A DNA stretch of 64,000 nt from Zhengitettix transpicula. Lineage: Eukaryota > Arthropoda > Insecta > Orthoptera > Tetrigidae. A program made the position numbers and the translations under genes. Of this stretch, positions 33,298 to 45,150 are shown piece by piece. The stretch is taken from positions 73,456,139 through 73,520,138 of the forward strand of contig CM073595.1 in NCBI GenBank assembly GCA_037074705.1. Reading direction: 5' to 3'. Each line of letters starts with the position of its first letter. Within the stretch, counting starts at the first letter, position 1. Under the pieces are notes generated by a model. It saw nothing but the letters and a program-made list of their open reading frames with translations. It did no database searches and had not been told where the DNA came from.

Positions 33298-35336
33298 ATA
33301 ATGTAAATACCACACAACGTTGTTATTCCTTTCTTCATGTACAGAAAAAACGAAAGAGCCTAGAGAGATACAACAACTCCGCAAGTCAGTTGACAAAACT
33401 CAAAAGCTTTTTTGAAGCTAGTAATTGCTAAAGACTTCGCAGTTATTGCGACTTTCAAAATAAAATAATTTAAAAAATATATTGTTTTATCTATTAAATG
33501 TACAACAATGTAATATTAAAAATCTAATCATAAATTTTTAACATTAATGATAAAATATCTGTTATAATGATCGTTAATTTATTAAATTTACCTTATTAAT
33601 AAAAAACAGACGTATAATAAAATATTAGTTTACTTATAAAATACACAAGTTTTCTGTATGCGAACTTTGATAATTTTATTTAAGTAATGCCATGAGGAAC
33701 GCAATTTGGAATATTGGACGGCCAAATGAGTTCTGTTGACTGAAGCGAGCTCGAGTAACCTTGAGGAGGCAAGCATGGGAGAGAATTTGCGGAAACAACT
33801 CCTGTTGTATATATCTGTCAAGCAAAAGTGATCGACAATATAGCGGTTCTTTATGCTTCTTCGACGATGAAATTATGTTTACAAACTGACTTTCTCGTCG
33901 CCGACCTCCATTCGGCATTTTCGGGAATTTGGTAGCTTTTAGGCAGAAATAACAGCGAAAATGAGAGAACGAAATAACAAAAATTCCGCAGATGTACTTA
34001 AAAGTGTCCATGCAAAATCACATTTGTACTATAATTTCATGAATCTAGTGGGTGACTGTAGATTATAAATATGCCATCTTTTTCTGGCTTTTCATGAGGT
34101 TATAGAGATTTGCAGCTTTATTTTTAAATCCAGAGACAAATCTCTTTTCAAATGTGTTGAACTGACAGCGGTTAAAATAGATTTAGTATTTTAACTGTGA
34201 TTCATTCTAAAACCATCATTTTCCCCGGGCGGTTTACGACACAATACAGTCAATGATATTAAAATTGTTTTAAAATTTCCTCACTTTTGCACTGGTGATA
34301 AATCTCGGTCGGAAAAAAATATACATTTAAATAACTTTGGGGCACCTGTGGTCTATTTGTGTTCCTTCTCAATGTGAGTAAAGTTGGCATAGAATCCAGA
34401 CACCGCTGTGTATTTTACGATGTACGAGCTTCTTCAACAATATTTCGTCATGTGGGAAGATTTTCGCGATCTTCGTACTGGCGGAAGTCCACTCCTGTTG
34501 GAACACCAAGTCTCCCAACAGTCTTCTGTTCCTGATTCAGAATTTCAAACGAATTTATTTTATTTCCAAACCCGTTGTCCAAATTTTAGGGGGAAGCTCA
34601 ACAGCGAAAGAAGACGTTTTGATCACAATAAGCTGTCCTGTGAAGGAAATTGAGGATGGAAACTCTGAACCGTTGAGTTTAACTGTCCTCAGGTGAATTA
34701 ATTTCAAATGTTGACACCCTCTGCCATATTCATTAATCCTTTATTTATAACTACCGGTGATTGTGGAAGCTTCAAAATAGACCAACCTGTGGCATGCTGA
34801 GTGAAAATTTTCCATTTCGTTTTCGCTGGTTCTATATATAAGTCGGGGTCAGTGGTCCCTGCGTCGTGTCCTTGAAGATAAGCCACGGACCCACACAAAC
34901 GGAAGTGGTTATTTCACCAGGTGAAACGTAAAGTCTGCCAGTTATGCGCATACACATTTATGGTAATGAAGTTTGTCTGTAATCTATTTTGAGCATTGTT
35001 ATGAAAATCAACATTTCAAACCCTAGAGTATTTATTATATTTTATAAATAGATCTAATAAGAAATTAGAATCACTTTTGTGAAACGGATTGTTGTTAGGG
35101 GCTTCAAAAGTCTGATTTCTAAATGTGAAATTGTAGAAAAATATGTAACGATAAGAAGATCTGAAAAAATGATCAAAAAAACAAGTAACTTACTTTTGGA
35201 GCAGAAAACCAGTTATTTGATTTATCTTCGTGTACTTGACTGGAAGGCAATTGTTTATCAAATAAAAACAACCTGTTTCTGATAAACTAAATAAAAATTT
35301 AGCCCATAAAAGGTCGGGTATTTTTTTTCCAACCTG
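33298..35336. other. No recognised gene
   Basis: The first ~180 bases may be the 3' tail of the Jockey remnant. The rest is AT-rich. Frames 33676-34011 (minus, 111 codons) and 34408-34653 (plus, 81 codons) have no motif I recognise. Confidence 0.4.
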
Positions 35337-35660
35337 TTTATGTTGTAGCCATTAGTGAAACACCAAGTTTTCCAATTATAAGGGGTTCGGGAAAAGTTTC
35401 CGTGGCCTGAAAACCGCGAAACTTTGCACCTCTTTTCACTTTGTCGCTAATTTCAAAAGCATTAAGCATTCTATTGAAAATAATGTTTGGTAATATATTG
35501 TAGACCATAAAATTCTGCATCGATTGGTCTATTCGAGTAAGAACATTCGTTAGAACGAAATGATTCGTCAAATTTACGATATTTTACGTCATTTTGTAAC
35601 AGAATGCAGTTTGTCATATTTATAGTGTTAATATCTCCAAAATGGTTGGTAATAAACTAA
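35337..35660 (-). repeat. Dispersed repeat F, copy 1
   Basis: Its reverse complement aligns with 47150-47475 over at least 320 bases. Shared words in order are 'gagatat.aacactataaatatgac', 'aaactgcattct', 'cgtaaatttgacgaat.attt', 'atgcagaatttt', 'accaaacatta', 'gaaa..aaaagaggtgcaaa', 'cacagaaac/cacggaaac' and 'ttcattaatggc/ttcactaatggc'. The 77-codon minus frame 35338-35571 lies in it. The conserved order suggests decayed coding sequence of an unidentified mobile element, but I cannot name a domain. Confidence 0.75.
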
Positions 35661-35834
35661 TTTGTCTTAGAATAAATGTTTTAGAGAATTTAATTATCTT
35701 TCTAACGTATGATCTGGTCTTAAAAATCTATTGAGAGTATCTATATTCTTTTGCAGGGATGAAATAATAGCAAAAGTGCTTGGCCGTTCTGATTTCTTCC
35801 TTGTAAAATAAATGAAGGTTAATCGGTAAGTTTA
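35661..35834. other. Unassigned spacer
   Basis: No feature seen. Confidence 0.5.
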
Positions 35835-36218
35835 ATGTCATAATGAAAATCAATTATATCCATAACCGCGGATTTGGCTTGATTATCGGATGTTTTCGCG
35901 TTATTTTTTGTAACACTCGTGCTGAAAGTTGTTGAAATTATACACAAACAACATCGGGATAAACACTATCAATCTCACTGAATATTTATCCGACTCAAAT
36001 ATGGGTCGGTTAAGCAAGTTTAAATATTTACACCTACGTCCACCCCCGCTCCTGGGAGTGGTACACATCTTACCCCCGCAGTGTCTTTTTCTGGTTCTAG
36101 AGGGGCACATTTACGAAATTTGGTCTAATTTGTTCTATGGGAGTAGATTTGTATGCGGAACATACATACATACACATTGTCCAACAAGCACACACACACA
36201 GCCTATTTTATTTAGTGA
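35835..36218 (-). mobile_element. Short Helitron-like element (minus strand)
   Basis: On the minus strand it begins TCACTAAATAAAATAGGC at 36218, followed by a (GT)n tract, 'gttccgcatacaaatctac', the CCACTCCC-aggagc-GGGGGTGG hairpin (36043-36064 on the + strand) and the 'ccgatgttgtttgtgtataatttcaac' block. It ends with 'ataacgcgaaaac' and 'ggttatggatata..attatgac' near 35840. The terminal hairpin and CTAG are eroded. Confidence 0.75.
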
Positions 36219-36769
36219 ATACTGTCCTTTCAGTAAATATGAATTATTTCCTTCACGACTGTTTATTACATAACCAGTATATTGTTAAAAATCATTACTT
36301 AAGCTGCCTTTGTCTCCTCTAATTTTAATATATTTTTTTAAAACTAGTTACCTATTCTCACATCGATATTCTAGGGTAACCTCGTTAATATTTCCCGTTC
36401 TTAATCATTCCATACCGAAACGAGTTAATTGTCCATATGGGTGTTTCATTAGAAAACGTCTATCACATTTATCAATACTGTCGTCTTGCTTGCTGCATGT
36501 CTGCTAATACGTCATCAGTTGCTCGACATCACGACGGAATCAGCAAGTGGACTCAAATTCCCCAAACACATAATCTTTCTAATAAGATTCTCTATATTGT
36601 CTTTCTATCTCCCTCTCAAAATCACCAACACTCGCAGCTTATGCAAATGTCAAAGTACAGATCATTTCTGACACTGCGGAGGATTTATCACTCTGAAAGA
36701 GCGATATGTCTCTATTTTTACTTTGAGTTTTAACTGGAGTAGGTAAATTAACGTTTCCATAATTCGTGG
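36219..36769. other. No recognised gene
   Basis: Overlapping + frames of 60-98 codons (36310-36733) show no family motif. Confidence 0.4.
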
Positions 36770-36814
36770 CACCTGAGTCAGGTTTGAGGAGTGTATGCAA
36801 AGAGTTCGCAGACG

Positions 36815-37025
36815 ACGGGCATTCGGCCATTGGAGTAGTCAGCCAACTGCCTCCAAATCTGGCCGAGGCTTGGAGATAGGAATGTAGAGTCAAAGCAAAC
36901 CTCATCTCCAGGCAACTAAAATGCCGACCCACCTGATGCTGGTTTCTCTTGGGGTTTCCCTGCACCAGAAATAGGCGAATGCCAGGTAGGAACCTTACCT
37001 TAGAACCGGTCGACCCTAGTTAACA
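36815..37025 (-). repeat. Dispersed repeat E, copy 2
   Basis: Reverse complement of the 24585-24785 block. It includes the shared 'aggttcctacctggcattcgccta' and 'ggaggcagttggctgactactccaatgg' words (read on the minus strand). A 108-codon minus frame (36639-36965) spans it, but the frame is not conserved in copy 1, so it is probably not a gene. Confidence 0.7.
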
Positions 37026-38702
37026 CTTGGATAGCTTGTTCTACCGCATTCCTTCCCTCTTTCTATCCCTTCATATGCTATTACAGGGATTTGATTAGAG
37101 CGTAGATTTCTCTCAAGTAGTTTTGTTTTTAAAAAATAAAATGCCTAATTTGTGTACTAAAATTAAGCATATGTTAATGAACAACAGCCTATTCAGAATG
37201 TTAATTAAATTTAGTCGCTGATTAATATGCAAACATTGCCGCCAATCTACCAAACCATCGAAACGTTTAGTAAAATTCTTTTTTTTAATTTTCCCATATT
37301 TTATCGTATTTCGAAACGTTTCTCGAGTCTTCGACACACGAAAATTTCATTTGCGGCCTCCATTTCAAGTATTGTTAGTATAAACATAGACTTAAGTATT
37401 TTGCTCTCAGAGCTTTCGTTTATCAGTTTCCGTTACGGAACACTTCAATAGTCTACTCTTATGTTCTTTCTCCGCCCAGCGCAATCTTATCTGGAAGATA
37501 AGATTTAAAATGACGCCGTCATTAATATATATTCCCATCAACTGAAAGATATCTAGACCAGACGATAAACGATAGTTTTATCAAGGCTCATACAATTACA
37601 GAAATATAAGTGACTTTCGACAATATTAAAAACGAATTAACGATAAGGTCACTTATAATAACTCGTTACAGCTAATATCACAGATCAAATTTTTAGTAGC
37701 ACTCGATATTAAAGTAATTGTAATCAAATGCATTGTTCAGTTTTAATTATCCCAGGGGTGGCCAACCTTTTGCATACCAAACGCTGGTACTTTTAATATT
37801 TTTATTTTCTAAGAAATAAACATGTTTTTTTCTGACTAAAAAACTGCGGATTTTAGCTTACACATCTAGTAATAATGCAACTTTAGTATGACCTATTTAG
37901 TTCTCTTATGCTGAAATTAAATACTGCATTTCCTATATTAGCCTGATGTGATAATTTTGCCGGAAGTATTTCTATATTCGAGACAAGGAAGATATAACTG
38001 GTGAGTGGCTCTTTGCTTACTAAAACTCAAGCAATCTCAGAAACGTCATAATTGTGTTCTATATTTACAGTACCTGACGTCATCTGAAAGAACACTAAAT
38101 TTCAATTCGTTTGTTTTCCAATCGGTGAGTTAAATTCGAATAATTGATTCGTTGAAATGAAATGAAAGTTTATTGTCCCTAATTTTATCTTCATTTGTGT
38201 GCGTAAGTCTTACAATTACATGGCTTTATCGCTTTTTAATGTGAGTAGGCTCCAGCACATCAGTTAAGATAAAGTCAATGAAGCAGACAATATGATGTAC
38301 GGGAATGTAACATATTATTTTGAGCACTGAGGAAATTATAATAATATTAATTATTATATTTGTGTTGTTTCAATTTATCATATAAATTGCTCCTTTGCTT
38401 TCACCAAAAACTGACGTAGCTTATTTAAATGAGCTCAATATTTTATTATGTGTTTCTTAATTTTAACAAATCATTTTTCAAATTTACAACAAATCGCCCC
38501 GTGTGACAGACTGACAGTAAAATCATTTTGTTCGGTGAGTAAAGAAATTTAAGCAAATTTAATTTAATTAAAAAAGCAGACCCGATTAAAGAAAAATAAT
38601 ATAATAATTAAAATAGTTATTCATCACATACTTCACGTGAGTATCATTTCATTTTAAAAATCGTTTGAATTTAAAACTTTCATGATATCCACAATTATAT
38701 GG
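37026..38702. other. No recognised gene
   Basis: AT-rich sequence with no supported feature. Confidence 0.5.
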
Positions 38703-38845
38703 ATTTCTCTGGGTGGCCGGATAGTTGCCCGGCTTGTCATAAATTAACTCAGCGATATCCATAACCCCGTATTCGACTCCAATCTCGGTTTTTTTGCTTT
38801 AGTTTTATGTGACGCCCCTCCACCCCTACCCCACATAATAAGCCA
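38703..38845 (-). mobile_element. Helitron-like 3' end fragment (minus strand)
   Basis: Reverse-strand match to the Helitron 3' block: 'ggggtaggggtggaggggcg', 'attggagtcgaatacggggttatggatatcgctgagtt', and a decayed GCCGGG-type hairpin ('gccgggcaactatccggcc'). The CTAG terminus is altered to about 'agag'. No 5' part is present. Confidence 0.7.
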
Positions 38846-39548
38846 TCAGTGAACAGATTGAGTGAGTACAAAGTATTTAGTTAGCAAGTATTACTACTAT
38901 ATAGTAATTAATGTTTGTGTTCATTGTATAGTTATTGTACCGGTTTAACGGCTTCCCAGTGCCTTAAAATTCATTAAAAATTGAGAACCCCGTTTGAGAC
39001 GAGACACCTGCATATGCACGCTCTCACTGCTAGAACACACTTCTATATGGAGAATTATATTGACGTCATTATTCATGTGTAAGGATTTATCAACAGGAGG
39101 ATAGCCTGAGTTGGATTTTATAACGGTGCTATAATTTGTAGATACTGTAGTGTATTTGTATGCATGAATTCTAAATACAGCGGGAAAGTGGTTCCATTAT
39201 GATATTAATAGAAAGTGTGGTACGTGTGGGTAGCGATGAATCGCTTGTGATAATGATGTGTCACTGTTCCACTGGTACGTTGGTAAATAAATTCCCAAAT
39301 TCGAAACTTCCTAGGATATCTATTTATACAGATTTTACAAAGTCATGAGGATTGTAAGAAAACTTGATGATAAAACATCCAATAACAGAACTTTAAAACA
39401 ATATTTTATTTTTTTAATTAGTTAATTAATTAACGACTTGTTTTTCTTCTGTATGGCTTATATATTAATATAAATGCTTCTTTTTCCTACAATAATACCT
39501 TTATATCTGTATTTATTGTTACTTTGTAGTATGTCGTGATTTAATCTA
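38846..39548. other. No recognised gene
   Basis: AT-rich spacer between Helitron pieces. Confidence 0.5.
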
Positions 39549-39762
39549 TCCTTCAATAAATAAAATAGACCGTACATTAGTGTGATGTGGGTTTAATTAA
39601 ATTTCAATCCCTTTCGGCGCGTTGGAACACCCTTACGGGTGGGGGTGGAGCGGCGTTACAAAACAATAATTTGAATTCAAACAAGTTTGGAGTCGAATCC
39701 GGTGTTATAGATGTCGCTGAGTTTAATTATGACTATCCGGGTAACGCCGCGCAACCAGCTAG
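39549..39762 (+). mobile_element. Miniature Helitron-like element (about 214 bp)
   Basis: A|TC at 39549 followed by 'cttcaataaataaaatagac', and CTAG|T at 39759-39762 preceded by CCGGGTAACGCCGCG (partly decayed hairpin). The interior keeps only the 'atttcaatccctttcgg', 'ttacgggtgggggtgga' and 'gtttggagtcgaatccgg' blocks, so the central 281-type unit has been deleted. It is the smallest copy in the window with both ends. Confidence 0.8.
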
Positions 39763-40369
39763 TTAATTAATAAATAAAATATTTTTTAAAAAATTATTGG
39801 CTGTTTTGTAATCAAATTTATTTACACAGACGTTAAACCTAATAAATTTTAGCAAAATTTTGTTATGGAGGATGTTCTATTTCTGTATAAATGGCTTAAA
39901 ATTCTCCTAATAGGAATTTGTGTATTTTCAGGGAAGAGGGAACACGAAATTATGATGGTTTGAAGTCAGGGAAGAAAAATTCATATTTTGAAGTTTTATT
40001 AGTTATCTTCTGAGAAATACGACAAGTTAACAGTATGTGATTTACAGAACATTACATCATTATGTACTTAATTAAGGAAATATGAAAAAATTGAAAATGC
40101 CTAGAATAGAAACTTGTTCTGAAATGAGAAAAATCAATACATAACGAGGAATAAAATTAAAATAAAATTTAATAATATACCATACATGCGTGATATTTTA
40201 ATTGTCCAGTCCGTTCTTTTTTATCCACATAAAATGCATTTAGAGTTGAGTAAAAGGGAGGTTTGTGGCTGACATGTTTCTTAATTGTCCGTTTATCTGC
40301 CCAAGTCTGTTATTCTAAAGATGACTATTTGTAAGGGATCCTATTTGTTAACTCTTTTCAATGTAGCGG
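39763..40369. other. No recognised gene
   Basis: AT-rich sequence. Confidence 0.5.
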
Positions 40370-40745
40370 CTGTATTGTCCGGCAAGGGTTATTTTTCTAA
40401 GGAGGGCGAGCTAATTTGTTAGCGGAGCTACACGTCAATGTCACAGGGGAATTGTTTACCGCTGAATAGCTGTCTAAAGAAAAGCGAGCCTGGTGACCAG
40501 TTGGGGGTGGACGGATATGGCGGCGGATAAGTGAATGCGAAGGGGACATTGGGTCCATGGTGAACAGACGATGTTTTGTTCCCTCACGTAACCCTCGGTT
40601 TTGTTTTTATTTTCGATTTGTTGCCACGTGCGGATGGCGAAGTGTGTCTGTTCTGCTCTTTCCGTAAATTGCTTCCTCCTCCAGTTTGCTGACTTGCCAT
40701 TGCGACGTGAAATATTTTTGATGTAGCGACGGACTTAGGAAATCT
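40370..40745. other. GC-richer unassigned block
   Basis: About 375 bases of noticeably higher GC, with G-rich words (gttgggggtggacgg) and a 'ccacgtg' E-box-like site at about 40625. No open frame over 60 codons. It could be a regulatory region or an old element. Confidence 0.2.
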
Positions 40746-40812
40746 ATAAAGCCTATATTGCGCTCACTCTGCTATTCCGGATTAACTTATTATTCTAACA
40801 GGTCTGTCATCA

Positions 40813-41078
40813 AGACAATTTACAAACATGCTAAAACGGCTGATATTTGCGTCGGATAATTTTTTTACGGGGTCATTGAGTTTCATATTCGTTCTCCTCG
40901 ATGTTTTGTGTGTATAATTTTTACCTCTTTCTGTAACGGATGGGTTCACCCTTAGGGGTGGGGGTGGAGGGGCCTATCACAAAAAAATCGCGATAACCGA
41001 GATTGGAGTCGAATCCGGGGTTATGGACATCGCTGAGTTTAGTTATAACAACCAGAGATGTGCCGGGTACCCAGATAG
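40813..41078 (+). mobile_element. Helitron-like element, 5'-truncated
   Basis: Starts within the family at 'caagacaatttacaaacatgctaaaacggctgatatttgcgtcgg' and continues through 'gtgtataattt', 'acccttaggggtgggggtggag' and 'ttggagtcgaatccgg'. It ends ATAG|T at 41075-41078. The terminal hairpin is decayed ('ccagagatgtgccgggt'). Confidence 0.78.
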
Positions 41079-42433
41079 TTCACAAGAAAAAACTTGTCAG
41101 TTTTCAAACATTATAAAAATAAAGTGGTCGACGTTCAGCTAAAATTTATTTCTCATACTTGTGAATGAAATTTTACACTTCGGATATTCCGTACGTGCGT
41201 GACGAGCTTCTCGATATGTCAGTACTATTCGTCACTCGTGATCAGCCACAGGTGTGCCGTCCTTGATTTTCCCAGTTTTTTGACAGAAGAGGCAGGTCGA
41301 AGAACGGAATGGGTTACTTCGAATAAGATACGGAATCCAAGAAGGACCAACACCAGTAGGCTTCGTACTGTATAACAACGATCTTCAATCGGTGTTTATG
41401 ATAAGACGAGAATCGGTGTATTTGCGGCAAAACGTGACATCAGAATCTTGGTCCTTCGGGATCCTTTCTGAGGACCTATAATTCCACGTTAAATTACTTC
41501 TGCCGTAAAAATGTCCACTGCCTGGAGTTTCTCGTATCTCTTTTATATACCTCTTTCCTTATCCCTTTCAAAAATTCTGTTATTACACCGAAATACGGCA
41601 AAAAAATATATTAACCCTTTCTAGAGTTTCTCGGTTGAATGTTTACAAGGCCTGGTCCCTATTAAAACTCCCTGTCGGTTTACTCGTGCTCTAAACCATT
41701 TCAGTTTCCTCATTTATTATCGTTTATCGTTCCGTATTCCTTTACACAGAAACAGGAGTACTTAATCTCAATATAAATGAATAAGTTTACCATTGTCAAT
41801 CTGATAGGAAGAAGAACGCAAAATAAAAAAATCTTACACAAAATTAGACTGATCTCACTCAGTTTTACTGTAATAATGGCATTTTAAATGAATAAAAAAT
41901 ATTGAGTAGGCCTTCGGAAATTTTAAATTATATACGTTCTGCCCATTTATTCTGAATTGCATTTCACTAAAAATATTTTCTGAAACATTACGTTGTACCG
42001 TGTGAACAGGAGTCGCGTTAAACGTTACAAGGAGCACTTCTTCGTTCCACGGTTAGCACCAGGAACGATTCATATATGTATATGAGTATTCTTCTATGAT
42101 TGCAGGTATTCCATTCAGCACATGAGGGGGAAAATGGGATGCAAACTGCAGTTTGTAACTGATTTACGAAGCCTCGCCTTCTAAACAATACTATTAAGGC
42201 TGTAAGCGTTTATGCTCCTGTCCAAGAAACAGTCAGCCAAACAATGCTATCGGTAAAACAGTATATATTTCGTTGAAATACTCTTTTCAGATGCAGTGCT
42301 CCATAAAGGCCTTGGTGTGGCCGCAAGCCGTGAAGAAATTAAAGCGTGTAGTGAACTTCACAGTCATACCAAATGACATGAAGTCTGGCTAACAGGACAT
42401 TAATTTTTTAAACAATGAAAAATAAATTATTAT
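41079..42433. other. No recognised gene
   Basis: Mixed-composition sequence. The minus frame 41855-42037 is not recognisable. Confidence 0.5.
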
Positions 42434-42800
42434 TGATTTGACTCCAATCTCAATTTGTTTTTGCGTTATTTATATGTAACGTCTCACCGCCCCCACCCCT
42501 AAGGGTGCTCCCTTCCCATGGCGAAAGGGGTTGAAATTATACACAAAAAACGTCGGGAGAATCACTATCAATCTCATTGACCCAGAAAAGAAATTACCGT
42601 AGTAAATATCGACCGTTTGAGCATCTTTGAAAATTTTCTCTCCCGCTCCAGGTGATGTTAGACGTGTCGTACATCCACAGTGTTTGTTTGCGATTCTAAA
42701 AGAACACGTATACGAAATTTGCTCAAATTTTCTCCACGGGTGTAGATTTATATGCGAAAAATACACACAAACAAACACTCTTTTTAATTTATTAGTAGGT
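42434..42800 (-). mobile_element. Helitron-like element, 3'-truncated (minus strand)
   Basis: On the minus strand it starts near 42800 with 'ctaataaattaaaaagagtg', followed by 'gtttgtttgtgtg', 'catataaatctacacc', 'aaacactgtgg', 'gatagtgattctcccgacg', 'ggggttgaaattatac' in reverse, and 'tgagattggagtcaaatc'. The 3'-most ~60 bases with hairpin and CTAG are absent. The 102-codon minus frame here is a by-product of the element. Confidence 0.75.
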
Positions 42801-43609
42801 GAAAATTTAGTTCCTTAATTTTTCAGTCTTCCTTGTACATTTGTTTATGGTTCACCTTAAAGTACTTTATTTCTATTTTCTTCTAAAGTTACTATACAAA
42901 TTTTGCTAATTACAATTTATTTTTGAATGTCTTCTATTATTCCTTCCAATATTAATACACATATTATGTTATTTTATTAATTATTGGTCATTCATAAAAC
43001 ACCAACCGGCCTCTATAAGAGTTTTAATAAAAATGTTCATATTCATCCAACATCCTGTTTTCTGTCTTCTCCCACTGCTTTATTAGATATCAGCTAGGTC
43101 ATATTGGTTCGCCATAATTTATATGCATTTGAATGTAAGTGGGCTGTTATATTAATTTTAATTATTGATCATGTAAATTCTGGCGAAACAATATTGTCAA
43201 GAAGGTATCTAATAAAGCAATGAGAGAATACAGAAAACATTATGTTAGATTGCAAATAACAGTAGATCTTACTAAAAGAAATAAAACTGTTTTGGAGGCT
43301 CGTGATAGTTTTTTTAATTAATTAAAACTAATATAACCACCTAATTACAATCAAATGGACATGTATTTTTTTTTAAAAAAAAAGCTTAATGGAGTGTTAT
43401 TCTTGTTTGTCTATAGCAGTGACTGTAGTTTTAATGCGCGCCATTAAAATACAAATAAGATAAGGAAGTAAAAGAATTTTGAATTCCTTCAAGTCGTATT
43501 GATTGATCCTATTTTAACTAAATTTCGTACAGACGTACATGTTGAGCCTATAAATTACGGTACCGAATTGAATGTATACGGAGTAATGATGCACAACGTT
43601 TAACATTAC
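42801..43609. other. No recognised gene
   Basis: AT-rich sequence with no supported feature. Confidence 0.5.
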
Positions 43610-43965
43610 GTCCCTAAATAATTCCTCTATCGTGCAAGGCGATGATCCTTCCCAACCGTACAAATCCAGAGATTGCCTACACGTGGTTGGAAACGAAAAG
43701 TAACAATGTATCTGCGGCTTCAGGAATAATTCGTGGCATTTTAACTGAGACCCGCGAATCAGGGCACGAGGAAAGAATATTTTGCCTAGCGTTCGACTCG
43801 GCGGAACAAAGACTGTTAGATTGTTCAAGGCCTTCCAGTCTCAGCAGCCTCCCATCCTCTCCGGAACGACACATCAGTCTTACAGCCTCAACAAGAAATG
43901 TCAAGTATTAAATAAGGTCGGAGGCTGCGGTTACGCGCGTGTGCGTTGCGTCAGGTACAAAATGG
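43610..43965. other. GC-richer block with overlapping open frames
   Basis: Three frames overlap: minus 43514-43828 (104 codons), plus 43642-43911 (89 codons) and minus 43677-43904 (75 codons). None carries a motif I recognise. Composition is clearly less AT-rich than the flanks. It may be a fossil exon or transposon piece. I cannot choose a strand. Confidence 0.25.
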
Positions 43966-44509
43966 ATATTTATATACAATTCAATTTGTTTTTGCTGATA
44001 AAATATTTCGGTTATTTAGTTCCTCGTGGGTAACTGACACCTCACTATCGGTGATATAATTATTATTTAATTTTTGTAACATTTTGTGCATCTGCACTTG
44101 ATTTCAGGAACAATGGGAATGCGGCGGTTTAAAACAGAGAGTTCTTAAAACGATTCATAATATTAAATAATTCTGGTAATCATTCCCTTATTCTTAAACT
44201 CACAATGAAGGACTAGACTAGTATCGTCCTGGGAAAGTACTAGGTTACGAATTCGTCAGTACTGCACTCGTCTCACCAGGGGCAGAACATAAGAAAATTA
44301 GCCCTTTAATTTGTACTAGTTTCTAGTTTCTAGTTTAAGTCATGGACAATTAAATGTTTTAAACGAGCTGACGTTAAATTTACATCCTGGTTGCTGCGTA
44401 AAATATCATTTTTAATTTCTTCCACTTTAAGGTTTTCAGTGGTCACAAGATAAGAAACATATGGCGTCTCTAAGACTTCGTCTATCTTCTTCTTGACTAT
44501 TTCTTTTCC

Positions 44510-44572
<63 letters not shown>

Positions 44573-44807
44573 AACCAAAAATGCAATTTTTAAATCAGAT
44601 TTAATTTAATACGTTTCAAGGCCAATTAATTTAATATAAAACTTTAAAATAATTAATTATTTACTGTAGTTAATTTTGAAAAATGATTTAATGTATTTTT
44701 GACTTTTGAAATATTTAAAGAAATTTAAATTTCACTTTATTTTACAATTGAAACCAAAATTAAAGAAATTTTCAAGTTATAAGGTTTTAACTAGAATACA
44801 TCTAGTT
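43966..44807. other. AT-rich sequence
   Basis: Contains the TA microsatellite at 44513-44566. The minus frame 44330-44578 is partly translation of that microsatellite. Confidence 0.5.
44513..44566. repeat. (AT)n microsatellite
   Basis: Twenty-seven uninterrupted AT dinucleotides. Confidence 0.98.
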
Positions 44808-45150
44808 ATAGGTTTGAAATAATGAAATTGAAATTTAATTATTATAATATTTGAAAAATTTATTCAAAAAACACAAAATGAATGTTTAATACAAAGTTAA
44901 CATAAAATTTTGCTGCGGCTATTGATTTAAATGAGATTCTTAGTTTTATCTCAGGGCGTTTTATCGAGCCTCCCGAAAAGAATGAAATTAAAAAAAAATT
45001 ATAAGAAAAGTTTTGAGTTAGATTTACCAATTACCAATTTACAAATATACCCAATAACGTAAATACTCAATTCAATTAAATTTGACGGAACAATAATTAC
45101 ACAATGTTTACAAGATATTTTAACAATTTAAAATAATGAAACTCACAACA
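44808..45150 (+). repeat. Dispersed repeat D, copy 2
   Basis: Collinear, same orientation, with 14150-14495. 'tcagggcgttttatcgagcctc' here corresponds to 'tcagggcgttctatggggcctc' there. The sequence after 45150 ('cgactggcaactctttcaattctac') has no match at the first locus that I can see. Confidence 0.8.

Noticed and set aside
33676..34011. 111-codon minus-strand frame
   Set aside because: No motif and no splice context that I could defend.
36639..36965. 108-codon minus-strand frame
   Set aside because: It overlaps dispersed repeat E, and the frame is broken in the other copy at 24585-24785.
44330..44578. Minus-strand frame starting with an IYIYIY run
   Set aside because: The N-terminus is translation of the AT microsatellite and the rest has no recognisable domain.
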